Assembly (NCBI GenBank): GCA_905618895.1 | Contig: CAJQTA010000001.1 | Location: 1 to 64,000 of the forward strand | Direction: 5' to 3' | DNA: 64,000 nucleotides | DNA from: an uncultured Candidatus Pelagibacter sp. | Lineage (GTDB): Bacteria > Pseudomonadota > Alphaproteobacteria > Pelagibacterales > Pelagibacteraceae | In this document: positions 37,430-47,438 of the stretch, piece by piece | How the letters are laid out: each line of letters starts with the position of its first letter | How positions within the stretch are numbered: the stretch's first letter is position 1 | Notes under the pieces: model-generated | Told to the model about the DNA's origin: nothing | The model's database searches: none | What the model saw: the letters and a program-made list of their open reading frames with translations, nothing else | Translations under genes and position numbers: made by a program

Positions 37430-40400
37430 TTAATAATTTTCTTTCCAACTTTCAAGTTGAACTGCTCCTGAAATTTCTTGTGCCTTAGATTTACCTGTAA
37501 TTAGGTTATCTTTTGCTGTAAATCCATCAATATTATTTTTAGCCTCTCCAGCTAGACCAATATATAGGTTATCACCCTGTTTTACAACTTTTGAGAGTAC
37601 TCCTTTACCCATATTCACATTAAGTAATGATTCACCACACTTTGTGTCATAGGCAGTTAAATAAGCATTACCTACCCCACATTTGTTATTTGTAGCACTT
37701 GGCTCGTATAACGGGAAATATACCCTATCTCTATCTACAGTTGGTTCAGAAGTTAATTTTTTTGCATTATCAAGGTCAACATACCAACCTAAATCAGTCC
37801 CAGATGGACATGTAGGTGCTGTTTTGCACATTGAAACATTACCGGTTGGATTAACCTCTACAAAATTTGGAAAGTTCACATCTTTTATACCATAAATTCT
37901 ATTTTGTATCTGACTTGATTGTGCTTGAAGCTTTTGGGTGTTTCCAGTTCCAAAATATAACCATAAATTGTTATCACTGTTGATTGTAACCTCTGGTCTT
38001 GTAAAAATATTCCTTCCATTTGCAGAAGTAGCTTCAGCTGTAAACAAAGTAGTTTGATGTATTTCTTTATCTGATGCATCGGAACGTATAATTGAATTAT
38101 AGGTAGAGCTATTTTGATCAGTATCCATAACAAAGTCCTCTGTTAAATCAATTTTAGTTATTTTACCCTCTAAGTCTGTTGCATAAATCAATGCTCCATT
38201 ATAATTTGCTTTATTAGTGCCATCTGCGGTAATGATACTTAAATCTGCAGGTAAAGAATTAACTACATCATTTTCCATTCTTGTAAATTTAACTGTACCA
38301 GAGCAAGAAATTCCTTGATCACATGGCCAAGGAGTATCAAATGTTATTTTTGAAATTCTAGATACAGTTCCATTGACAAGATAATCTATTATATGACCAA
38401 CAGGTGGATCAAACTCAACTATATGTGGCATTTCACCGTTTGCTGAATCATGTTTTATATTAGGATCCAAATGTGTGTGAACCTCAAGTACAGTATTGTT
38501 ATTAGTCAACTGTCCTTCCGCAGGAACCCTACTATACAAAGTGTAAAATCTATTGTCAGTGATTACATCTTTATCTTCTATATCAATTACTTTTAATACT
38601 TTTCCTTCATTTTCTAAATCTATTACAAATACAGCAGAGCCAACATTAGGATTAACAGCGCCATTGTATCCTCCACCAAAAACTGCAACCCATCTATCCT
38701 TACCATCAACTTTAATTCTAATAATTCTTGGAGTTGACCAGGTTTCTCCTAACTTGCTATAATCATATTCTGGAGCAACATTTCCAGCTACATAACCAAA
38801 TTCAAATTTACTCGCATTGACATCCCAATGTTCGACAAATTTATTAGTTTCATCATTGTTAAAAGCAAATAAGTGAGTAGGACTACTTGGATCTGTAACA
38901 TCAAGTGCAAACATACCTTTTCCACCTGCACCAAGCCCACTTAAAAGAATTGTTCGCCATCTTGGATTGTCTACGCCATCATTTGGAGTATCATCAAAAT
39001 AAATATCTTTAGCGACTGGAGAACCATCTATACCATAAATAGCATTTGTCGAATTAGCCTTGCTAGATGGGATCTTTTCGAGGACACCTAAAACATTTGG
39101 TGGAATATATCCCCATAACTCTTCACCATCTGATGCTTTAAATGCATGAAGAATACCATTATTGGCTCCAGCATAAATAATTTCTGCTCTATTAGCACAT
39201 GGTCCCCCACAAGTTGCTCCACTTTTAAAATTATTATAATTATTCTGCAATCTATAATATGAGTCTTTTTTCTGAGAATTAGCAGTATTATCATCAACTG
39301 CTGATGCTTCTGGATTTGCAACTACAATTAAATCAGAATGATAAATATCTGCAAGCTTATGTATAGACTCTGTTGTGTTATTATCTGCATCTTGATCATA
39401 AGTATCTATACCTCTAATAAAGTTTATTAAATTATCAACTTCGGTATCTGTTGGTGTTATATTAGGAAACATTTTTGATTTTAAAAGATCACTGTTAGCT
39501 GTTGTAAAATTATTTAAGCCAGTACCAATTTCTGGGGTCCATATATTTCTTGTAGATGAGGTTTTAGAATTTAATTTATCTGCAGCATCCCACAGAGCTG
39601 AACCAAAAGTACCATCAGTATTTAATTGATACTTTTTCAAACTTCCTTTCCATTGTTTGTCTGTTTCGTATTCAAATGTCGATTGATAGACAAAATTATT
39701 CCTACTTACATCTGACATTACTGCAGGAGTAGTAAAGGTTAGTCGACCTGAGATAGCTTGTTTAATTGCATCTGTTATTTTTGCAAGCAGTTCTGTTTCA
39801 TTTTCTGCATAAAGAGGGCTTGTAGTTCCTCCAGCAGTTGCTAGTGCAGAATAATTACTATTAGATCCACCTAAAGCATAACCTACAGCAAAAGTTTGAA
39901 TATTATCCACCCGCCTGATTTGATTAGCAACAGTAACTACTTCGTGGTTTGATGACCAATATCCATCACTTATTACTATTAAAAAATTTAAAGAACAGGT
40001 TAAATCCCAATTATCAACCACGCCACTTCTAAAATAATCTCTTGCAGTTCTCATAGCTCTAGCAAGGTTGGTTCCACCATTTGCACTAATACCATCTACA
40101 TTTGAATAAATGAATCGAGCTCCATTATTTGTAATTCCAACTCTTATATTGGCACTAGAACTCCATTCCATTAAACCAAAATTTGCTCCAGCTGTTAGAT
40201 TGGTATCAGAAACTATTTGCTTAATTACTTTCTTAGCACTAGACAATTTTGTTCCTGATTTTCCTCCAAATGTTGCTGTTTGAGTTAAACTAGTGTTAAA
40301 TTTTCTAGCAGTCTGATTAGTAAAATCTGCAACATAGATATTATCACTACTATCTATAAACATTCCATAAGGATTATAAAATGCAGACGTTCTAGAAAAT

Positions 40401-41233
40401 GATCCTTGTTTTGCTTGGTAAACTAAAGATGAATTAAATTTTTGTATTCTGTCATTATCTCGTTCTAAGACATATATATTTCCACTACTATCATAAGCTG
40501 CGTCTACGGGTCTATTAAAAGATCCATTCGCTGAAGATTGTGAAGTGCCAGCTGCGTTAACATAGGTAAGATTATTTCCAGATACTGTAAATTCAAAAAC
40601 TTTATGGTTATGATAAGATGCTACTAGCAGTCTATTTCCAGCACTATTTAAAGACATACCTATGGATAAATTGACACCACCAGCAACATTTTGATAGCCA
40701 GTTCGAGCTAAGTTACCTGTCGCAAGTGTTTCAATTGTATTGCCATAATGTCCAACAAAAACATAATTACTATTAACAGCAATTCCCCATGGTCTAAGGT
40801 AAGCAGTGAGACCACTACCAATACATTGACCAGTTAAACTAAGCTTTAAAACTCTATTGCCTTGCAGGTCTGCTAAATAAACTTGATCGTTAAAAATTAC
40901 AAATTGCCTTGCATATTTCCATTGATTACAACCAGATCCATAACCTCCAAAACTTCTAAGATATGTTCCTGCGCTATCAAAAACCTTAATTCTATTATTT
41001 GAATACTCCAAAACATAAACATTTCCTGAACTATCTGCTGCAACGTCTATCGGATATTGTGTTACTGTGTTACTGACTAATGTATCCCTCATACTTCCAG
41101 ACTTATCCAACATAATTAAAATGTTTGCTGGAATATCTGTGGTTCCAGTCCCTGGCGGAGGACTCTTAGCTTGTGCTTGAAAGCTAAATAAAAATAAGAA
41201 TAAAAAGATGATTACTGTTGAGAGTCTAGCCAT
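37430..41233 (-). CDS. pilY1: PilY1-like pilus tip/adhesin protein with NHL propeller
   Basis: The protein has 1267 residues with a signal peptide (STVIIFLFLFLFSFQAQA). A von Willebrand A domain starts with the metal site DKSGSMRDT near residue 43, but is interrupted at once by six or so NHL repeats (VAADSSGNVYVLEYSNNRIKVF, MFIDSSDNIYVADF) before it resumes with FGLMEWSSSANIRV. The PilY1 C-terminal propeller follows (IIYAGANNGILHAFKASDGEELWGYIPP; LLSGLGAGGKGMFALDVTD; VAVFGGGYNG). It probably sits at the pilus tip or cell surface and regulates retraction and adhesion. Its start overlaps the 41212 gene by 22 bases. Confidence 0.9.
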   Translation of the reverse strand: MARLSTVIIFLFLFLFSFQAQAKSPPPGTGTTDIPANILIMLDKSGSMRDTLVSNTVTQYPIDVAADSSGNVYVLEYSNNRIKVFDSAGTYLRSFGGYGSGCNQWKYARQFVIFNDQVYLADLQGNRVLKLSLTGQCIGSGLTAYLRPWGIAVNSNYVFVGHYGNTIETLATGNLARTGYQNVAGGVNLSIGMSLNSAGNRLLVASYHNHKVFEFTVSGNNLTYVNAAGTSQSSANGSFNRPVDAAYDSSGNIYVLERDNDRIQKFNSSLVYQAKQGSFSRTSAFYNPYGMFIDSSDNIYVADFTNQTARKFNTSLTQTATFGGKSGTKLSSAKKVIKQIVSDTNLTAGANFGLMEWSSSANIRVGITNNGARFIYSNVDGISANGGTNLARAMRTARDYFRSGVVDNWDLTCSLNFLIVISDGYWSSNHEVVTVANQIRRVDNIQTFAVGYALGGSNSNYSALATAGGTTSPLYAENETELLAKITDAIKQAISGRLTFTTPAVMSDVSRNNFVYQSTFEYETDKQWKGSLKKYQLNTDGTFGSALWDAADKLNSKTSSTRNIWTPEIGTGLNNFTTANSDLLKSKMFPNITPTDTEVDNLINFIRGIDTYDQDADNNTTESIHKLADIYHSDLIVVANPEASAVDDNTANSQKKDSYYRLQNNYNNFKSGATCGGPCANRAEIIYAGANNGILHAFKASDGEELWGYIPPNVLGVLEKIPSSKANSTNAIYGIDGSPVAKDIYFDDTPNDGVDNPRWRTILLSGLGAGGKGMFALDVTDPSSPTHLFAFNNDETNKFVEHWDVNASKFEFGYVAGNVAPEYDYSKLGETWSTPRIIRIKVDGKDRWVAVFGGGYNGAVNPNVGSAVFVIDLENEGKVLKVIDIEDKDVITDNRFYTLYSRVPAEGQLTNNNTVLEVHTHLDPNIKHDSANGEMPHIVEFDPPVGHIIDYLVNGTVSRISKITFDTPWPCDQGISCSGTVKFTRMENDVVNSLPADLSIITADGTNKANYNGALIYATDLEGKITKIDLTEDFVMDTDQNSSTYNSIIRSDASDKEIHQTTLFTAEATSANGRNIFTRPEVTINSDNNLWLYFGTGNTQKLQAQSSQIQNRIYGIKDVNFPNFVEVNPTGNVSMCKTAPTCPSGTDLGWYVDLDNAKKLTSEPTVDRDRVYFPLYEPSATNNKCGVGNAYLTAYDTKCGESLLNVNMGKGVLSKVVKQGDNLYIGLAGEAKNNIDGFTAKDNLITGKSKAQEISGAVQLESWKENY

Positions 41234-41736
41234 TCCCCCACCTTTGAATTATAATCTGCCATACCAACAGAGTAAAGTTTACTTACTATATTTATAATTT
41301 CTGCATGACCATCATGAATATCTGTTTTAATGTATTCAATACTATCATTTCCAGATTCCCAAACATAGCTGCCTCGCCATCTTGATTTTGGAACCCCTTC
41401 AGGAAGATTGAAACTACCATATTTACCCATAGCATAATCCATCAACTTACTATCCTCCATGTTAGGCCTATAAAGTTGAATTCTATTAAGTTTATTTTCT
41501 ATATATAAATGAATAACACTTGTTCCATATAAATTTTTATCGTTCTTACAAAGTTCCTGTATTGGAATAATTAATTCTTCTCCTCCAAAACGGTTAGACA
41601 TTACTACAGGTAAAAGTTCTTCAATTTTTACACTTTCTTTAGGACTTCCAAAATTTGTTATTTTAAAATTACAAGCTAATGCATTTACTTGCGCTAAGAG
41701 AAAAAATCCAAATATATAAACTATAAATTTATTCAT
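41212..41736 (-). CDS. Secreted protein of unknown function in minor pilin operon
   Basis: The protein has 174 residues with a signal peptide (MNKFIVYIFGFFLLAQVNALA). I do not recognise the mature part: mixed, with two Cys (CNFKI, ELCKN). It lies between the pilX-like gene (shared position 41736) and pilY1 (22-base overlap), so it is translated with them. It may be an assembly partner of PilY1. Confidence in it as a gene is high because of the tight overlaps. Confidence 0.85.
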   Translation of the reverse strand: MNKFIVYIFGFFLLAQVNALACNFKITNFGSPKESVKIEELLPVVMSNRFGGEELIIPIQELCKNDKNLYGTSVIHLYIENKLNRIQLYRPNMEDSKLMDYAMGKYGSFNLPEGVPKSRWRGSYVWESGNDSIEYIKTDIHDGHAEIINIVSKLYSVGMADYNSKVGEWLDSQQ

Positions 41737-42305
41737 TAATTTACCAAGGTTACCACGGCCTCTAAGGGAATTATAATATTACTTTGGGCGTTACAATTAT
41801 CTTTAGACTCATTACATCCACATGAATAAATCGTGTACAGCGTGTTATTTGTACCTGCTTTTTTTATAAATGCTGAATTATTACCACTACCACCCGGAGT
41901 ATAAGCTATAAAATATTCAAAACTATATTTGCTTAATCTTGTTGCTTCAACACCTGATGCAGTGACTACTTCATTCAATGATTTTCTTTCAGTGTGAAAT
42001 CCATTATTCGAACTTATTAAATTTGGAAAAAAAGATGCTTTACAAAATTTAAGTTTAGTATCTAAATTGTTTGGTGGTGTAGAAGAGAATTTTCTAACAT
42101 TTCCTACCATCCAATTCTTAGCAACAGAAATTCCACTTTCAGCAGCATAAAATGCCTGCTGGTTGCTATCTTTATCGTTATTAGCATTATGCTCATTAGA
42201 TGAAATTGTAACTAAGGTAGCTCCCATTATTGTCATAACAACCAATAATAACAATGCTAATGGAAGAGCAAATCCTTTTTCACTATGTTTAAATCTATTT
42301 CTCAT
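41736..42305 (-). CDS. pilX: Minor pilin-like protein PilX
   Basis: The protein has 189 residues. The N-terminal KGFALPLALLLLVVMTIMGATLV is a pilin-like helix with the G/F site and no Glu5, as in PilX proteins (PilX_N domain). DKDSNQQAFYAAESGISVAKNW is the family signature. Four Cys near the end (CGCNESKDNCN) can bind each other. It lies between pilW and pilY1 homologs, the usual order. Confidence 0.88.
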   Translation of the reverse strand: MRNRFKHSEKGFALPLALLLLVVMTIMGATLVTISSNEHNANNDKDSNQQAFYAAESGISVAKNWMVGNVRKFSSTPPNNLDTKLKFCKASFFPNLISSNNGFHTERKSLNEVVTASGVEATRLSKYSFEYFIAYTPGGSGNNSAFIKKAGTNNTLYTIYSCGCNESKDNCNAQSNIIIPLEAVVTLVN

Positions 42306-43129
42306 TAGTTATAAGTTGATGATACTCCAATACTAGTTCCTGTTTGTTCTGATATAGCAATATGTTTTGCTAAATTTCTTGTATGTACGCTTACAAAAAA
42401 AGTTTCACGATAATATTTATCATTAAATGTTAAGTCGTTTCCATAAGGCATTTCATGATTTCTAATTCTTGTTTCTTGGTCAGTGTTAAAAACTTCTTTA
42501 GCCGATTCAATTGTTAAATATATTTCGGCTTTATGAACCTTTTTCATATTAGCTTGCCCTAAATTATAACTACCCACCATTGTTCCTGATCCTTGGGCAT
42601 TTTCTACTGGCCCACAATAAGAACATACAGGATAAAGTTCATTTCCTTCCTTATCTTTGAAGACAACTTGAAAATCTACAATATTAGGAACAAACTCTAT
42701 GTTATCATATATAACCGTTCCAACTGTCACTGGGTTCATTACAACTTCTCTTGCAAGATACATTTTATTGCTATTTTGATATTTCATTGGGCGATAATAA
42801 ACTCTCATCCGATCATTTGGTGCTGTTGTATACCAAACTGCTAATTCATCTAAATTATCTAAAGATTTTTGACGAAGATTAATTAATTTTGTTTCAGGAC
42901 GTGAATCCCTTGTAAAATTTATATCTATATAGCCTGCGTTTCTCAAATCTCTTGCTATAACTGTAAGGGCATCTCTTGCTGAACTATTTATTGCAGCTTT
43001 TTGAGAAACTGATTTATATGATTTATTAAAATAATTATATGATGCAAATGCTGCAGCAATACTAATAGCACCGATTACAATTGACACCAAAAGTTCTGCT
43101 AAAGTAAATCCAGAGTTTCTAGTTTTCAT
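42305..43129 (-). CDS. pilW: Minor pilin PilW
   Basis: The protein has 274 residues. Leader MKTRNSG/FTLAELLVSIVIGAISIAAA with Glu5, followed by SARDALTVIARDLRNAGY, the pattern of PilW. Two Cys (CSYCGP) lie in the head. The gene overlaps pilV (4 bases) and abuts pilX. It primes pilus assembly with the other minor pilins. Confidence 0.88.
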   Translation of the reverse strand: MKTRNSGFTLAELLVSIVIGAISIAAAFASYNYFNKSYKSVSQKAAINSSARDALTVIARDLRNAGYIDINFTRDSRPETKLINLRQKSLDNLDELAVWYTTAPNDRMRVYYRPMKYQNSNKMYLAREVVMNPVTVGTVIYDNIEFVPNIVDFQVVFKDKEGNELYPVCSYCGPVENAQGSGTMVGSYNLGQANMKKVHKAEIYLTIESAKEVFNTDQETRIRNHEMPYGNDLTFNDKYYRETFFVSVHTRNLAKHIAISEQTGTSIGVSSTYN

Positions 43130-43587
43130 TTAACTACAACTCCTAAATATTTTTTTTGTTTACCTTTTCTAGTAAAAAAATTAACTTTTCCTGATGTATT
43201 GGTTCCAGAATTAACAAATATCTTTTTGGTATCAGAATTATCACATGGCATCTTTTTATCTTTATTGTTTATTCTAATTTGATTTTTTTCTTCAAGTCTA
43301 TTTCTCCATTTGTCTTGCATTTTTTGATAAAGATTTGAACCATTATTAAGACTATGAGAACACGTCTTTATAAAACCTCCATAACTAGTAACATTATCAG
43401 GATCACCGATCATATCCTCCATCACCATTTCAGATAAATAATTAAGTTTATTTTTTTCAGTTGCTCGATCCATAGAGTTAATTGAAAAGGCTGCAAGCTG
43501 CATTATGGCAATAAACCCGATCCCAATTACCACCATACAAACCATAGATTCTATTATTGAAATACCTCTGTTTGATTTAACCATCAA
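43126..43587 (-). CDS. pilV: Minor pilin PilV
   Basis: The protein has 153 residues. Leader with RG/ISIIESMVCMVVIGIGFIAIMQ; Glu5 is present. This matches the PilV/GspI N-terminus and the head is small. It overlaps the fimU-like gene by 11 bases and pilW by 4 bases, so the whole minor pilin set is a single translation-coupled unit. Confidence 0.86.
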   Translation of the reverse strand: MMVKSNRGISIIESMVCMVVIGIGFIAIMQLAAFSINSMDRATEKNKLNYLSEMVMEDMIGDPDNVTSYGGFIKTCSHSLNNGSNLYQKMQDKWRNRLEEKNQIRINNKDKKMPCDNSDTKKIFVNSGTNTSGKVNFFTRKGKQKKYLGVVVK

Positions 43588-44254
43588 TTTTCATCCAGTT
43601 TTTTTTCTTACTATATTTGAAAACCTTAATGTTTTGAAAGCGATCAAGTGTTATCATATATCTGTAATTATCATTTGAATTATACTTACAGCTATTATCA
43701 GATGTGTTTGATTTTGAACAAAATACAAAAGCATCAACTTTTTTACCTGTGGCCTCATCATTAACTTGAAAATTTTGATTTGGTCGATAATAAGCTATTG
43801 AACCATCTTTAGTTATACAAATAGCTGATCTCATAGGGTTATGATAGGCGCTTGGATAAACATTAACATTACTATTAGAAGCATTTACTCCAAAATCGTG
43901 ACTTGAATATTTTGACTCAATTGTAAAACCAGCCGTATCTGAAAAACCACAAGTAAAGGCCTGTTTATGAGAAGAATATGGCGAGCTGAAACCTTTGTAT
44001 ATTTGAAAAAATTTTTCAGAACTCATTGTAAAAACTTCCAATTGGTCATTTAAAAGAACTTGTACCATTCCATACTTACCGCTGGTAACTTCTGCTTTTC
44101 TCTCTTTTATAAAAGCAACAGTTTCATAGACTTCTTTTTTTACATTCCGGTCAGCAATCCAATTAGAAATATTTGGATAAGCAATTGCTGTGAATACTCC
44201 CATTACTGCAAGGACAACTAAAAGTTCTAATATGGTAAATGCATTTTTTTTCAT
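43577..44254 (-). CDS. fimU: Minor pilin FimU/GspH-like
   Basis: The protein has 225 residues. MKKNAFTILELLVVLAVMGVFTAIAYPNISNWIADRNVKKEVYETVAFIKERKAEV follows the GspH/FimU pattern, here with Ala before the first Phe (NA/F) in place of Gly. The head (CGFSDTAGFTIESK, ICITKDGSIAYYRPN) matches the GspH fold by its core strands. It starts the minor pilin series after the pilin at 44260. Confidence 0.85.
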   Translation of the reverse strand: MKKNAFTILELLVVLAVMGVFTAIAYPNISNWIADRNVKKEVYETVAFIKERKAEVTSGKYGMVQVLLNDQLEVFTMSSEKFFQIYKGFSSPYSSHKQAFTCGFSDTAGFTIESKYSSHDFGVNASNSNVNVYPSAYHNPMRSAICITKDGSIAYYRPNQNFQVNDEATGKKVDAFVFCSKSNTSDNSCKYNSNDNYRYMITLDRFQNIKVFKYSKKKNWMKIDG

Positions 44255-44259
44255 TTTAA

Positions 44260-44850
44260 TTACCAGGTTTTTCCTACACAGCTAAAATGATAACTTTCAT
44301 CGGGAAGCATAGATCCAATTATAATCCAAGCACCATAACCTTTGCTGCTACAAGCATTTTGACTAAAACTTCTTGAACCCATACTTTCATAGCTAATACA
44401 ATGATTGCCTGGTTTCATTGATTGATCTGCGCTAGGACGATTAGGACAACTTCCACCCATTGCATAAGGATTTTTGGTACTACTACCTGCAACAGTTTGT
44501 CCCTGAATTACATTTCTAAAATCAGATTTTCCAGCAAAATATAATTTGAAAGGAAAATACATGCTACCTACAGTATGCCAATCACTACTTTTGTTACAAG
44601 CTGCTGTCCAAGTTTTATTTTGGCTACCATATTTTAATGAAACACTATCTGAATAATTTATACATGTAGTAAGTATTGTTGTTTTTATAAAACCATGCAT
44701 TTCCTTATTTTGTGCTTTGATTGCTGCGATTTGAGCTATCTTTGTATATTTTGAATAACCAACAACACCTATTGTTGAAATAATTCCTATGATAGCAACA
44801 ACAACTAATAGTTCGATTAAAGTTAAACCTTTAACTATTTTTTTCGGCAT
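44260..44850 (-). CDS. Type IV pilin-like protein
   Basis: The start is placed at the ATG at 44850 (MPKKIVKG, cut before [19 protein letters not shown]), since this gives the short leader normal for PilD substrates; the longer frame to 44871 reads into pilT. It has 196 residues with Glu5, and at least six Cys in the head (TTCINY, AACNKS, GGSCPNR, HCISYE, ACSSKG, FSCVGK). The many Cys suggest a different head from the main pilin. It overlaps pilT by 20 bases. Confidence 0.87.
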   Translation of the reverse strand: MPKKIVKGLTLIELLVVVAIIGIISTIGVVGYSKYTKIAQIAAIKAQNKEMHGFIKTTILTTCINYSDSVSLKYGSQNKTWTAACNKSSDWHTVGSMYFPFKLYFAGKSDFRNVIQGQTVAGSSTKNPYAMGGSCPNRPSADQSMKPGNHCISYESMGSRSFSQNACSSKGYGAWIIIGSMLPDESYHFSCVGKTW

Positions 44851-45841
44851 TTGATATAACTCCGGTGCCAATTAATTCTTCAATTGATTTTTCCATCGTG
44901 ACCATTCCTTCACGTTGACCCGTTTGCATAACACTTGGAATTTGATGAATTTTTGCTTCACGAATTAAATTTTTAATAGGTGGATTACAAATCATAATTT
45001 CAAAAGCCCCGACTCTGCCTGAACCATCTTTCTTTTTGAATAACTTTTGAGTGACAACCATCTTTAAAGACTCTGCAAGTTGCGCTCTTATTTGACCCTG
45101 TTGTTCAGGTGGAAAAACATCAATAATTCTATTCACAGTATTAGGTGCACCACTTGTATGCAATGTTCCAAAAACTAAGTGACCTGTTTCTGCTGCAGTT
45201 AATGCCATACCTATAGTTTCAAGATCTCTAAGTTCACCAACAAGAATTACATCTGGATCTTCCCTTAAAGCTGCTTTTAATGCATGAGAAAAACTCTCTG
45301 TTTGTTTTCCAACTTCCCTTTGTGAAACTATACTTTTTTTATCTTTGTGAATAAATTCTACAGGATCTTCAATTGTAATTATATTGGCAGGTCTCGACTC
45401 GTTTATCTGATTAATAATTGCTGCTAAAGTTGTCGATTTTCCAGATCCTGTTGGACCTGTAACTAAAACCAAACCTTTATGAGCATCAAGTAAACTGAAC
45501 AATACTTGAGGAAGGTTTAAATCTTCCATTAGAGGGATTTTTGTCTCCACTCTTCTCAAAACAGCAGCTAAACCATTTAAAGTTTTAAAAAAATTTGCTC
45601 TAAATCTTAGCTCACCTAACATAATGGCAGTATCTAATTCGTTTTTTAACTCAAATTTTTTAACTTCAGCTTCTGAACAATTATTCTTTAATAATTCTTG
45701 TAAATCTTTATCTTCAACATGGCTGTTAGGTTCTATGACAATGTCTCCTAAAACTCTATAGGAAATATCTGAACCAGACCTTAAATGAAAATCAGAAATT
45801 TTTTTATTGGTTTTTGCAAGCTCTGAAATTTTATTTAACAT
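44831..45841 (-). CDS. pilT: Pilus retraction ATPase PilT
   Basis: The protein has 336 residues. Walker A GPTGSGKST starts at residue 129, Asp box EDPVEFIHKDKKSIVSQREVG, Walker B ALREDPDVILVGELRD, His box GTLHTSGA, then the retraction motif AQLAESLKMVVTQKLF. It removes pilin subunits from the base and so drives twitching or DNA uptake. It lies between pilD and the minor pilins. Confidence 0.95.
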   Translation of the reverse strand: MLNKISELAKTNKKISDFHLRSGSDISYRVLGDIVIEPNSHVEDKDLQELLKNNCSEAEVKKFELKNELDTAIMLGELRFRANFFKTLNGLAAVLRRVETKIPLMEDLNLPQVLFSLLDAHKGLVLVTGPTGSGKSTTLAAIINQINESRPANIITIEDPVEFIHKDKKSIVSQREVGKQTESFSHALKAALREDPDVILVGELRDLETIGMALTAAETGHLVFGTLHTSGAPNTVNRIIDVFPPEQQGQIRAQLAESLKMVVTQKLFKKKDGSGRVGAFEIMICNPPIKNLIREAKIHQIPSVMQTGQREGMVTMEKSIEELIGTGVISNAEKNS

Positions 45842-45871
45842 AATACTAATAGTACTATCTAATAATAAAAA

Positions 45872-46648
45872 TTAAACCAATATTAGACTATATAATAGAT
45901 CACCTTGGGCAAAATAAATTAGGCTGGCCACTATAATAAAGGGTCCAAAAGGAATTTCAGTTCTCATGGTTTTTTCTTTTTTTATTAATGATGGGACAAC
46001 AAAAATTAAACCCAAAATAGATGAAACAAAAAGAACAAAAGGTATAGATTGCCAACCAAATAATAAGCCAATACCAGCCATTAATTTTGCATCTCCTAAT
46101 CCCATGCCATCAATTTTTTTTATTACTTTGTATAAATAAATAATCAACCATATGCTTAGATACCCAACCATTCCACCAATGATAGATTGATTAATTTCAT
46201 GAATAAAACTTGTATTAAAATTTGGTAAAAAGTTTTTAAATAAAGCTATAGCCATAACACTAAAATTTAAACTGTCAGGAATAATAAAATTTTCAAGATC
46301 TATAAAAAATATTATTATGTAGATTAAACTTAAAACTGATAAAAAAATAATTGTTGAGAGATCGTTATAATTTAAATAAATCAATAAAAAAATAATCCCA
46401 GTAGCAATCTCAACAATAAAATATCTTAAAGAAATAACTTTCTTACATTTTCTACATTTTCCATTTAAAATTAAAAAAGAAATTAAAGGAAGATTATCAA
46501 ACCAATTTATTTTTTTTTTACATCTTGGGCAAAAAGATCGGCCACTTACAATCTGTTTATTTTTAGGTAAACGATATATGCAGACATTTGAAAAGCTCCC
46601 TAAACATGCTCCTAAAATAAAAATTAAGAATGAATTTAAAAAAATCAA
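45872..46648 (-). CDS. pilD: Prepilin peptidase PilD
   Basis: The protein has 258 residues and is an inner membrane aspartyl protease. The N-terminal zinc-type motif has CPRC ... CRKC (LPLISFLILNGKC between). The catalytic Asp are in FIDLENFIIPD and GMGLGDAKL. Seven or eight hydrophobic segments follow. It cleaves the leaders of the pilins and methylates the first residue. A broken C-terminal copy of a second such gene is at 17117. Upstream (46649-46765) is AT-rich without features. Confidence 0.94.
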   Translation of the reverse strand: MIFLNSFLIFILGACLGSFSNVCIYRLPKNKQIVSGRSFCPRCKKKINWFDNLPLISFLILNGKCRKCKKVISLRYFIVEIATGIIFLLIYLNYNDLSTIIFLSVLSLIYIIIFFIDLENFIIPDSLNFSVMAIALFKNFLPNFNTSFIHEINQSIIGGMVGYLSIWLIIYLYKVIKKIDGMGLGDAKLMAGIGLLFGWQSIPFVLFVSSILGLIFVVPSLIKKEKTMRTEIPFGPFIIVASLIYFAQGDLLYSLILV

Positions 46649-46765
46649 ATGATTAAATGTTTATATAAGCTACTAAACTTATAATGCTTTGGTAGCAATA
46701 ATTCATAAAAATAATACTATTCTCATACACTAAATTTAAATTGGGTGTATAAAGTTCTATCTTCA

Positions 46766-46990
46766 TTAACTATCCTTATCAGTTCTTTTAAGGATATTTT
46801 TAATTACTTCAGGTTTCCAAATATAATAAAAAATGTATGGTGCTAATGCTGGAACTAACCCAAACCATATCCATTCATCCCATCTAAAATTTTTGCTACC
46901 TCTTGCAAGTAAACCATTAGCCCAAACGAGATAGCCTACTAAAATTATCCATATAAATGACAAGGTTAAAAAAACTTTTAATTTTTTCAT
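46766..46990 (-). CDS. Small membrane protein of unknown function
   Basis: The protein has 74 residues. Two hydrophobic segments (VFLTLSFIWIILVGYLVWA and WIWFGLVPALAPYIFYYIW) with a charged C-terminal tail (NILKRTDKDS). No family is recognised. It is alone, downstream of the boundary repeat, and may form part of segment B's end. Confidence 0.6.
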   Translation of the reverse strand: MKKLKVFLTLSFIWIILVGYLVWANGLLARGSKNFRWDEWIWFGLVPALAPYIFYYIWKPEVIKNILKRTDKDS

Positions 46991-47042
46991 TTACTAAGAC
47001 TAACAAATCCTGAACCATGAGTCTAACTGCTAGAAGTAATAC

Positions 47043-47262
47043 AAAACAACAATACAGTCATTGAACAAGAAAAGAACAAGAGCATTTTCAGTTTTGGACC
47101 AAGAAAAGAACAAGAATTAAAAAAATAATGTTTTAATAAATGTGGAATACCAACGATTACAAAATTTAAGTAGTTTTTTAATAATTGATTATTATTGTTT
47201 GTACTAAAGGGTATTAGGATTTTATAAGATAATATGGGAGTTCTAAGAGTGTATTGTTCTTT
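47043..47262. repeat. Long direct repeat of lpd 3' flank, copy 1
   Basis: It pairs with 51586-51805 at a constant offset of 4543 bases. The two ends (AACAACAATACAGTCA at 47043-47060, and 47128-47262 with ACCAACGATTAC and GATAATATGGGA) match well, the middle poorly. It ends in the core TAAGAGTGTATT (47244-47255). The copy at 51586 is the natural 3' flank of lpd. The remainder of 46991-47042 and 47063-47127 has only short AAGAAAAGAACAAGA repeats. Confidence 0.8.
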
Positions 47263-47344
47263 TTTGAACCGCTCTACTTCTATTGATAAACATAACTTCT
47301 AAACACACTGTTTGCTTTCTTCTTTCCGCACCATGAATAAACCA
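47243..47344 (-). pseudogene. Gene-end fragment with Ile-His-Ser-stop
   Basis: The frame of 33 residues, closed upstream by a stop, ends EVMFINRSRAVQKRTIHS. Its last 20 residues share IN, RA and IHS-stop with the amidinotransferase tail at 8380 (LMINNFRALKETAIHS); the DNA of 47256-47310 and 8393-8450 also aligns loosely. It is the tail of an unknown gene. The following stretch to 47438 is AT-rich with nothing I can support. Confidence 0.5.
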
Positions 47345-47438
47345 TTAAACCAAATTTAATTCAAAAGTTTAATTTGTAATTCCAATACATTTACAAATCT
47401 ATTTCAATTCTTTTTTATGGTCAATTTATAAATTGATT

